NCBI GenBank assembly: GCA_026393535.1
Contig: JAPKZY010000105.1
Location: 1 to 64,000, forward strand
Length of the DNA: 64,000 bases
Reading direction: 5' to 3'
Origin: Actinomycetota bacterium
GTDB taxonomy: Bacteria > Actinomycetota > Acidimicrobiia > Acidimicrobiales > Ilumatobacteraceae
In this document: piece by piece, positions 17,293 through 23,740 of the stretch
How the letters are laid out: each line of letters begins with the position of its first letter
Position numbering within the stretch: the stretch's first letter is position 1
Made by a program: the position numbers and the translations under genes
The notes under the pieces: generated by a model
The model's database searches: none
What the model was told of the DNA's origin: nothing
Seen by the model: the letters and a program-made list of their open reading frames with translations, nothing else

Positions 17293-17717
17293 GTGCGTTT
17301 CCTCTACCGATTGATGTGTTGCCACATCGTCCACCGTTTCTTTTTATTGATCGCGTGACGTTACTTGAAGTTGGCGTGTCGGCAGTTGGGCATTGGAAAC
17401 TCACAGGTGACGAATGGTTTTTTCCAGGCCATTTCCCCGGGCGTCCTACCTTGCCGGGTGTCCTGATGTGTGAGGCAATCGCGCAGTTAGGTGCGTACGC
17501 GTTACTGACCGACCCATTGCATCAGTCAAAGCTTCCTCTTTTTGGTGGACTTGATGGCGCTCGCTTTCGTCGCCAAGTGGTCCCAGGAGATGAACTTGAA
17601 TTGCAAGCAAATCTTGGTCATATCAGCGCCCGCGGTGGCAAAGGGTCTGGTCGTGCTTTACTCAACGGAAAGGTCGCGTGCGAATGCGACTTGATGTTCG
17701 TTCTCGTCGATCGGTAA
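17289..17717 (+). CDS. fabZ: 3-hydroxyacyl-ACP dehydratase FabZ-like
   Basis: Hot-dog dehydratase of type II fatty acid synthesis, 142 residues. LPHRPPFLFIDRVTLLE and GHFPGRPTLPGVLMCEAIAQ carry the catalytic His and Glu. It would remove water from 3-hydroxyacyl-ACP, completing the elongation steps encoded by the nearby minus-strand fab operon. The GTG start overlaps the bcp stop. Members of this subfamily sometimes work outside fatty acid synthesis, so the exact role is not fixed by sequence. Confidence 0.88.
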   Translation: MSAFPLPIDVLPHRPPFLFIDRVTLLEVGVSAVGHWKLTGDEWFFPGHFPGRPTLPGVLMCEAIAQLGAYALLTDPLHQSKLPLFGGLDGARFRRQVVPGDELELQANLGHISARGGKGSGRALLNGKVACECDLMFVLVDR

Positions 17718-17721
17718 ATGC

Positions 17722-18279
17722 ATGAGGCAGGTGTCTGTCGCTCCGGGACCGCTGCAGGTGGGCGAGTATGTTGTGCGCAAGTACGAACTGTCAGATGCTC
17801 AGGCTTTAGTTGATGCAGTGACCGAAAGTCACGAACACTTAGAGCCGTGGATGCCCTGGATCAAGTTCGAGCCTCAGTCGGTCGTTCAACGTGAAGTATT
17901 AATAAGCACGTGGAGCGAAGCATGGGACGACCGAACAGAATTCGTGATGGGAATCTTTCTTGGGGACCGCGTGATAGGTGGAACGGGGCTTCATTTCCGC
18001 GGGGATATAAAAACGGTAGAAATCGGTTATTGGTTACACGTTGATTTCCTCGGCAGGGGAATCGCGTCTCAGGTTGCCGGTGCGTTGACGGAACTCGCTT
18101 TCGCTACGTGGCTAGAAATTGACACGGTAGAAATCCATCATTCCGAATCAAATATTGCCTCGGGAAAAGTTCCTCTCCGCTTAGGTTTCAAGCACGTAAG
18201 AACATTTCGGAATCAAATACCTGAAGCTCCGGGTGAGAATGGTGTTGGTTACCACTGGGCAATGAAACGAGAAATGTAA
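17722..18279 (+). CDS. GNAT N-acetyltransferase (RimJ/RimL-like)
   Basis: Acetyl-CoA-dependent transferase of 185 residues. Visible parts are YELSDAQALVDAVTESHEHLEPWMPWI, the strand VIGGTGLHFRG, IGYWLHVDFLGRGIASQ (the acetyl-CoA loop) and a C-terminal RLGFKHVRTFRNQ. This is the RimJ/RimL layout acting on protein N termini or small amines; the target is unknown. It abuts the convergent fabF with no gap between stop codons. Confidence 0.82.
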   Translation: MRQVSVAPGPLQVGEYVVRKYELSDAQALVDAVTESHEHLEPWMPWIKFEPQSVVQREVLISTWSEAWDDRTEFVMGIFLGDRVIGGTGLHFRGDIKTVEIGYWLHVDFLGRGIASQVAGALTELAFATWLEIDTVEIHHSESNIASGKVPLRLGFKHVRTFRNQIPEAPGENGVGYHWAMKREM

Positions 18280-19464
18280 CTACTCGGGCGGGCCGATGAC
18301 AACGGAACCGTTGTGACCGCCGAAACCAAAGTTGTTTGAGATGGCTGGCCCAGGAATCCATGGCCGTGCTGCTCCCATAACTAAGTCAATTGTCATTGTC
18401 GGATCAAGTTCTGTGGTGCCTGCTGTCGGCGGAATCAACTTGTGTTGCATGGAGAGCACGACTTGTGCAGCCTCAAGAGCACCAGCAGCTCCGAGAGCGT
18501 GGCCAGTGACGCCTTTGCCGCTTGTGACAGCAACACCACGTGCGCCAAAGACATGAGTCATTGCTGCGGCTTCAGCAGAGTCATTCAATGGTGTCGACGT
18601 TCCGTGTGCATTAACCAATTTCACATCACTTGCTGAGATACCTGCATCGTCAAGAGCAAGATTCATACATGCAATTGCGCCAGTTCCGCCAGGAGCGGGA
18701 GCTGTGATGTGATGTGCGTCTGCGTTGCTGGCAGAGCCAAGGATTTCGCCAAGAATTGTGGCGCCACGAGCGACAGCAAGGTCATAGCGCTCGAGAATGA
18801 ATACTGCTGCGCCTTCGCCCATCACGAAACCATCTCGGGTTGTGTCGAATGGTTTTGACGAGCCTGTAGAAGACAGGGCGGTCATGTTTCCGAAACCTGC
18901 AAGAGAAGTAAGAGTGGCAGCGCATTCTGAGCCGCCGGTAGCAACTGCGTCACAACGACCCCATGCAATTAGTCGCGCTGCGTACCCAATTGCGTGTGTT
19001 CCGGCTGCACATGCTGTGCAGATTGTTTCATTTGGACCTTGCAGTCCGTACTTCATTGAAATAGCTGCGCCCGAGGCATTGGCCATCATCATGGGCACAA
19101 GGAACGGCGATACACGACGATCGCCTTTTTCTAGGCGAATAGTGACTTGTTCTTCCAATGTGTGAAGCCCACCGATGCCAGTGGCAAAGATGGTTCCAAA
19201 ACGAGCAGGGTCCACTTTGATGTCACCGGCTTGGGCAAATGCTTCAGAAGCAGCAGCTAGCGCCAATTGTTCTACGCGGTCTGCACGTCGTGCGTCCTTC
19301 GGAGAGTCGAAGTACGGCTGAGGATCCCAATCGGTAATTTCAAGCGATCGAGTGTTTGTAATTCCGGGCCCCATAAGGCCGTTCCAATACGCGTCTTTTC
19401 CGATACCGCACGGAGCAACGACTCCGAGACCGGTAATTGCAACGCGATGTCCGACACCATTCAT
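18280..19464 (-). CDS. fabF: 3-oxoacyl-ACP synthase II (FabF/KasA type)
   Basis: Elongating condensing enzyme, 394 residues, adding malonyl-ACP to acyl-ACP. Catalytic Cys152 is in TICTACAAGTHAIG; the two histidines are in LVNAHGTSTPLND and GVTGHALGAAGALE; the C terminus has SNNFGFGGHNGSVV. It closes the operon fabD-fabH-fabG-acpP-fabF and follows acpP by 17 bases. Start ATG 19464. Confidence 0.95.
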   Translation of the reverse strand: MNGVGHRVAITGLGVVAPCGIGKDAYWNGLMGPGITNTRSLEITDWDPQPYFDSPKDARRADRVEQLALAAASEAFAQAGDIKVDPARFGTIFATGIGGLHTLEEQVTIRLEKGDRRVSPFLVPMMMANASGAAISMKYGLQGPNETICTACAAGTHAIGYAARLIAWGRCDAVATGGSECAATLTSLAGFGNMTALSSTGSSKPFDTTRDGFVMGEGAAVFILERYDLAVARGATILGEILGSASNADAHHITAPAPGGTGAIACMNLALDDAGISASDVKLVNAHGTSTPLNDSAEAAAMTHVFGARGVAVTSGKGVTGHALGAAGALEAAQVVLSMQHKLIPPTAGTTELDPTMTIDLVMGAARPWIPGPAISNNFGFGGHNGSVVIGPPE

Positions 19465-19481
19465 GGCTGGAAAGATTTTGG

Positions 19482-19718
19482 TTACAGCTTGCCGACGATG
19501 ACGTCGAACGCTTGACCAACAGTTTTTACTTCTGCGAGGTCTTCTTCTGGCACTTCAATGCCGAATTCTTCTTCAAGTGCCATTACCAACTCGACAACGT
19601 CGAGCGAATCTGCATCGAGGTCTTCTGCGAAGTTAGCGGTGGGGACGACTTGAGCTGCGTCTACTGAGAGTGTCTCTACTGCGCACTTGACGAAGCGGCT
19701 AAATAGTTCTTGATCCAT
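19482..19718 (-). CDS. acpP: Acyl carrier protein
   Basis: Acidic four-helix protein of 78 residues. The phosphopantetheine attachment serine is Ser38 in [18 protein letters not shown]. It carries growing acyl chains for the surrounding Fab enzymes. The start ATG 19718 has AAGGAG on the minus strand 8 bases upstream, one of the strongest ribosome binding sites in the window, as expected for an abundant protein. Confidence 0.95.
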   Translation of the reverse strand: MDQELFSRFVKCAVETLSVDAAQVVPTANFAEDLDADSLDVVELVMALEEEFGIEVPEEDLAEVKTVGQAFDVIVGKL

Positions 19719-19803
19719 GGGGTGTTCTCCTTGTTAGGTCACCTAGTTTCGCACAGCGGGCACTTCGATTCATCCTTTTAGGAAAGTGAGGCGACTTGGG
19801 CGT

Positions 19804-20508
19804 TTAGTGACCCATGCCGAGACCACCATCAACAGGCAGGATTGCCCCGGTGATGTAGGCCGCGTCTGGTCCAGCAAGAAACACAACGGCTCCCGCGATT
19901 TCATCCGCCGACGCCATTCGGGCGAGAGGTACTGAGCTCGTGATTTGGTCAAGTTTGTCCTGGCCGAGACTTGCTGTCATGTCTGTTTCAACTGGGCCAG
20001 GAGCGACAACATTCACAGTAATGCTGCGAGAACCGAGTTCTCTTGCGAGCGAACGAGCGAACCCGACGAGCCCTGCTTTAGATGCTGCATAGTTTGCTTG
20101 ACCCGCTGATCCGAACATGCCCACAACGGATGACATCAGAATGATGCGGCCTTTTCTAGCGCGTAACATGCCTTGAGTTGCACGCTTGACGACCCGGAAA
20201 GTTCCTGTGAGGTTTGCGTCAATCACACTTGCAAAATCTTTTTCACTCATTCGCAACAACAGAGTGTCTTTCGTGACTCCGGCATTTGAAACAAGAATTT
20301 CCACTGGCCCAAAGTGCTCTTCTATAGCAGTGAATGCAGCGTCTACCTGAGCAGTGTCTGTGATGTCGCATTTGACTCCAAAAAATTGCGACGGTGGAGG
20401 AGTCGTGTTGTAGGTAATAGCAACTTTGTCTCCCAATGCTGCAAAGCGTTCGGCACAAGCAAGTCCGATGCCTCGTGAGCCGCCAGTAACTAAGACAACT
20501 CTGCTCAT
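19804..20508 (-). CDS. fabG: 3-oxoacyl-ACP reductase
   Basis: NADPH-dependent short-chain dehydrogenase of 234 residues. Cofactor motif VTGGSRGIGLACAERF, NAG in VSNAGVTKDTLLLRM, catalytic Ser and YAASKAGLVGFARSLARELG, and the C-terminal ITGAILPVDGGLGMGH. ATG 20508 overlaps the fabH stop (ATGA); an in-frame ATG at 20520 would give a 16-base overlap and is less likely. It catalyses the first reduction in each elongation cycle. Confidence 0.94.
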   Translation of the reverse strand: MSRVVLVTGGSRGIGLACAERFAALGDKVAITYNTTPPPSQFFGVKCDITDTAQVDAAFTAIEEHFGPVEILVSNAGVTKDTLLLRMSEKDFASVIDANLTGTFRVVKRATQGMLRARKGRIILMSSVVGMFGSAGQANYAASKAGLVGFARSLARELGSRSITVNVVAPGPVETDMTASLGQDKLDQITSSVPLARMASADEIAGAVVFLAGPDAAYITGAILPVDGGLGMGH

Positions 20509-21455
20509 TGTGCGCCCCATCTGACGACGGCGCTGGCAGCAGTCATTCCTGCACCGAAACCAACCATGAGAACCAGGTCGCCATCTTTGGCTTTGACCTG
20601 TCCAAAGTCACCAAACAACGCAAGGGGGATAGAAGCAGATGAAGTATTTCCTGTTTCGTGAACCACGACCGCCACCTTCTCCATCGGCACTCCCAATTTC
20701 TCGCACGCTGAAGTGATGATGCGAATGTTTGCTTGATGGGGTACAACAACATTCAGTTGGTCGACAGTAATACCTGCAGCTGTCATCGACTTTTGTGCGC
20801 TATCAACCATGATGCGTACGGCACGTCGAAACACCTCTTTGCCATCCATATGGACAAAGCCGCCGACTTCGCTATACAGAATTTCCTCGGCACTGCCGTC
20901 TGCATCAAGGTCCCAACCGAGTAATTGGCCATGTCCGGTTGTGCGTTCAAGAATTGCAGCACCTGATCCGTCTGCAAACAAAATGGCTGTGTTGCGATCT
21001 GTCCAATCGACAATTCGCGACAAGCTGTCAGTTCCGATAACAAGAACGCGCTGAGAACCCATTGCAATCAAACCGTGGGCGGTAATCATGCCGTAGACAA
21101 AACCCGAACAAGCTGCGTTTACATCAAATGCTCCACAACGAAGTCCAAGACCATGTTGCACCGTTGCAGAGGTGGCAGGAACAGTTCGATCGGGAGTTGT
21201 CGTGGCAAGGACAAGTGCATCGATACTCAACGGGTCTATTCCGGCCATTTCAATGGCTGCACGACCACTGGCGATACTCAGCTCGGCCGTTGAACCGCCG
21301 ATATGCCGGCGAATGATGCCGGTTCTCTCACGAATCCATTCGTCATTCGTGTCCATCGTTTTTGAAAGGTCGTCATTGGTGACAGTCGTATGACCGAGAG
21401 ATGTGCCCCAACCAATAAAGCGTGCACCGCGAACGTTGTCTGGTATCTGAGGCAT
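20505..21455 (-). CDS. fabH: 3-oxoacyl-ACP synthase III
   Basis: Initiating condensing enzyme, 316 residues, joining a CoA primer with malonyl-ACP. Catalytic Cys116 lies in FDVNAACSGFVYGM, His in VVPHQANIRII, and Asn in HETGNTSSASIPLAL. The N-terminal MDTNDEWIRERTGI is characteristic. It follows fabD by 24 bases and overlaps fabG. Primer preference (acetyl or branched) cannot be told from sequence. Confidence 0.95.
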   Translation of the reverse strand: MPQIPDNVRGARFIGWGTSLGHTTVTNDDLSKTMDTNDEWIRERTGIIRRHIGGSTAELSIASGRAAIEMAGIDPLSIDALVLATTTPDRTVPATSATVQHGLGLRCGAFDVNAACSGFVYGMITAHGLIAMGSQRVLVIGTDSLSRIVDWTDRNTAILFADGSGAAILERTTGHGQLLGWDLDADGSAEEILYSEVGGFVHMDGKEVFRRAVRIMVDSAQKSMTAAGITVDQLNVVVPHQANIRIITSACEKLGVPMEKVAVVVHETGNTSSASIPLALFGDFGQVKAKDGDLVLMVGFGAGMTAASAVVRWGAQ

Positions 21456-21479
21456 GTGTTCCTATTGATCTTCTCGTAA

Positions 21480-22655
21480 TTACTTTGTACGCAGCCAAGC
21501 AATTGGCTGTCGTGATGTCACACGTTCACCTTCAACTGCGATGTAACTCTGAACTATTCCTGCAAATGGCGAACGCACTTCTGTTTCGCCGACATGTCCG
21601 ATGAGGCGACCCACTGCAATCGTAGTGCCGTTTGTAATGTCACCAATCGGTGTGAAGACTCCGGCTGAAGGACTAACAACAAGACGTTCAACCGCGAAAA
21701 GGTGTTCGCCTTCGTGTTGACCAGCTGCCAATGGGGCTGATGCGTCGACCCATTCGATGAGTTTGTCTAGTTCGTCGGGAGTTGCAACGCTAATTGTTCG
21801 TGCCGATTGCACCGTGCGCTTGGCCATTCCTGTAAGAACCCCACCAGGACCTAGTTCTACGAAGCCCGTGACTCCAGCATCGGAGAGAGTCAACAGGCAA
21901 TGCTTCCAGCGAACAGGGTTCGATAACTGCGCAGACAAAAGTGATGACCATTCGTCGCCTGCATCGTGTAACGCCGCATCAACATTAGAGACAACGGGAA
22001 CTTCTGTGTCTCGTGGGCTAGCAGCTGCAATAGCAATTCGAAGTCGATCGCGGGCCGCAGTCATAAAGGGTGTGTGAAATGCGCCAGACACTTGTAGTGG
22101 CATCACTTTCTTTGCGCCGAGTTCTTTTGCTACGGCGCCCGCTGCTGCAACGCCAGCGGGAGATCCTGCGATGACCACTTGGCCAGGAGCATTGAAATTT
22201 GCAACCCATACGTCACTGTCGGCACGACGACATGCCACTTCCACAAGGTCATCATCAAGACCGAGAATCGCCGCCATGGTTCCAGGGGATGCAAGGCCGG
22301 CCTCGTGCATGGCATCTGCGCGCTCAACGACCAGACGAACGCCATCATCGAATGACAAAGCTCCCGTTGCGGTGAGGGCGGTGTATTCACCCAAACTATG
22401 ACCAGCACAAAAACTTGGTTCAATTCCTAATCGTTCAACAGCGTCAAGGACCATGAGGCTTGAAACAAAAGTGGTGAGTTGCGCATTGCGGGTATCTCGC
22501 AGAGTTTCTGCGTCAGCATCAAGCAGTAACGAGGCAACATCACGGCCTGCTACCTCTGAGGCTTCATCAACGAGCTCCCAACTTTCGGTATCGGTCCAAG
22601 GTCGGCCCATACCGGGACGTTGCGACCCTTGACCAGGGAATGTAAAGGCAAGCAC
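21480..22655 (-). CDS. fabD: Malonyl-CoA:ACP transacylase fused to a barrel-sandwich (biotinyl/lipoyl-like) domain
   Basis: Residues 1 to about 310 are a standard FabD: TFPGQGSQ, the nucleophile Ser87 in CAGHSLGEYTA, His194 in VSGAFHTPFM and the C-terminal FVELGPGGVLTGM. Residues 315-391 add a second domain with the biotinyl/lipoyl hammerhead pattern: VVSPSAGVFTPIG, GTTIAVGRLIGHVG, EVRSPFAGIVQSYIAVEG, ERVTSRQPIAWL. The turn that would hold the MKM lysine reads GHVGETEV, so there is no acceptor lysine. FabD is normally about 310 residues. It begins with GTG 22655 and a TAAGGT box 7 bases upstream, and heads the fab operon. The extra domain's role is unknown. Confidence 0.9.
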   Translation of the reverse strand: MLAFTFPGQGSQRPGMGRPWTDTESWELVDEASEVAGRDVASLLLDADAETLRDTRNAQLTTFVSSLMVLDAVERLGIEPSFCAGHSLGEYTALTATGALSFDDGVRLVVERADAMHEAGLASPGTMAAILGLDDDLVEVACRRADSDVWVANFNAPGQVVIAGSPAGVAAAGAVAKELGAKKVMPLQVSGAFHTPFMTAARDRLRIAIAAASPRDTEVPVVSNVDAALHDAGDEWSSLLSAQLSNPVRWKHCLLTLSDAGVTGFVELGPGGVLTGMAKRTVQSARTISVATPDELDKLIEWVDASAPLAAGQHEGEHLFAVERLVVSPSAGVFTPIGDITNGTTIAVGRLIGHVGETEVRSPFAGIVQSYIAVEGERVTSRQPIAWLRTK

Positions 22656-22662
22656 TGTGAAA

Positions 22663-22668
22663 ACCTTA
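22663..22668 (-). promoter_or_regulatory. Putative -10 box (TAAGGT) of the fab operon
   Basis: TAAGGT on the minus strand lies 7 bases before the fabD GTG. The spacing would place transcription initiation at or next to the start codon. Confidence 0.4.
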
Positions 22669-22745
22669 GACGGCGTGTTGATGGCAATGCGTACTACTCA
22701 TTAGTAAGGCTCTGAAGAGAAGTGCCGATACCATGGTCAACCCTG

Positions 22746-22828
22746 GCCCGAGTGGCGGAATGGCAGACGCGACGGACTCAAAATCCGTTGCTCGAAAGGG
22801 CGTGTGGGTTCGAGTCCCACCTCGGGCA
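22746..22828 (+). tRNA. tRNA-Leu (anticodon CAA)
   Basis: Type II cloverleaf of 83 bases. Acceptor arms GCCCGAG and CTCGGGC pair fully; the anticodon stem ACGGA/TCCGT encloses loop CTCAAAA with anticodon CAA at 22779-22781, reading TTG. The variable arm is GCTCGAAAGGGCGT-like and the T arm is GTGGG-TTCGAGT-CCCAC. The 3' CCA is not encoded (ACCC follows). Confidence 0.95.
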
Positions 22829-22841
22829 CCCAGGCAATCCA

Positions 22842-22847
22842 TACACT
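22842..22847 (+). promoter_or_regulatory. Putative -10 box (TACACT)
   Basis: TACACT lies 8 bases before ATG 22856 of the coiled-coil gene, just after tRNA-Leu. It is a candidate start for the coiled-coil/ANTAR regulator transcript. Confidence 0.35.
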
Positions 22848-22855
22848 GAAGGTGT

Positions 22856-23149
22856 ATGGGACATCGACTAGTGCAACGCCGTCTGTCCCAAGTCTCTGCA
22901 CGTATGCGAGAACTCTCAGAAGAACTTCGTGTGGTTCAAGATCAGATGAGTCAAGTTGTCGATGAAGCCGATGAGAAGTCACTTCGTGCGCTTGTGTCCG
23001 AAACTCCTGCAGCGGCTTTTGAATATCGTGAAGCGAAGAAGCATGCAGACGTAATTCAGCGTCACCATCAGCAGATAATTGCTGAATTGGCTGACCTTGA
23101 GCGGCGAATGAATAGTCTTCTAGATCGTATGAAGGAGCCAAGTGCATGA
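22856..23149 (+). CDS. Small coiled-coil protein of unknown function
   Basis: Protein of 97 residues, almost entirely charged helix with heptad-like leucine spacing (for example RRLSQVSARMRELSEELRVV and the C-terminal AELADLERRMNSLLDRM). No catalytic motif, signal peptide or membrane segment. The stop overlaps the ATG of the ANTAR regulator (ATGA, 23146-23149), so the two are translationally coupled and may interact. I do not recognise a named family. Confidence 0.7.
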   Translation: MGHRLVQRRLSQVSARMRELSEELRVVQDQMSQVVDEADEKSLRALVSETPAAAFEYREAKKHADVIQRHHQQIIAELADLERRMNSLLDRMKEPSA

Positions 23150-23724
23150 GCATTCGAGTAGTCATTGCCGAGGACGAGGCCATCATTCGTCTTGACTTGA
23201 AAGAGACCCTCGAAGAAGAGGGTTACGAAGTTGTGGGCGAAACAGGCCGCGGCGATAAAGCTGTGGAACTTGTACGAGAACTGCGACCTGATCTTGCAAT
23301 TCTCGATATCAAGATGCCGGGCATGGACGGCATTGAAGCTGCTCGGTTGATTACGAAAGATCGCATCTGTGGTGTTCTGGTCTTAACTGCATTCAGTCAG
23401 CGTGAAGTAATTGAACAGGCACGTGATGCGGGCGCACTGGCGTATCTGGTGAAACCGTTTCAAAAGACCGATCTTGTGCCAGCTATTGAAGTTGCTATTG
23501 CTCGCTTCCGTGAAATGCAGGCATTGAACGGAGAGGTTGATGCTCTGGAGGAACAACTAGAGACTCGTAAATCAATTGATCGCGCTAAAGGCATTCTGAT
23601 TGATCAGTGCTCGATGTCTGAATCTGATGCGTACGGTTTTATTCAACGCGGAGCTATGAATCACCGAGCCACCATGAAGGCAGTTGCTGACATGGTGATC
23701 GCTGGCGATCTGCGTCCCGAATAG
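23146..23724 (+). CDS. pdtaR: ANTAR-domain response regulator (PdtaR-like)
   Basis: Two-domain regulator of 192 residues. The receiver has VVIAEDEAIIRLDL, the phosphoacceptor Asp in LAILDIKMPGMDG, Thr in VLTAFSQ and Lys in YLVKPFQKTDL. A helix leads to a C-terminal ANTAR domain with RAKGILIDQCSMSESDAYGF and the AMNHR segment, which binds dual-hairpin RNA to block transcription termination. It resembles mycobacterial Rv1626 (PdtaR), which also lies near polA. No partner histidine kinase is in the window. Confidence 0.9.
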   Translation: MSIRVVIAEDEAIIRLDLKETLEEEGYEVVGETGRGDKAVELVRELRPDLAILDIKMPGMDGIEAARLITKDRICGVLVLTAFSQREVIEQARDAGALAYLVKPFQKTDLVPAIEVAIARFREMQALNGEVDALEEQLETRKSIDRAKGILIDQCSMSESDAYGFIQRGAMNHRATMKAVADMVIAGDLRPE

Positions 23725-23740
23725 TGATGGGAATTTTTCC

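Noticed and set aside
21480-21720. C-terminal FabD domain as a biotin carrier (AccB)
   Set aside because: The pattern fits the fold but the turn lacks the MKM lysine, so carrier function is not supported.
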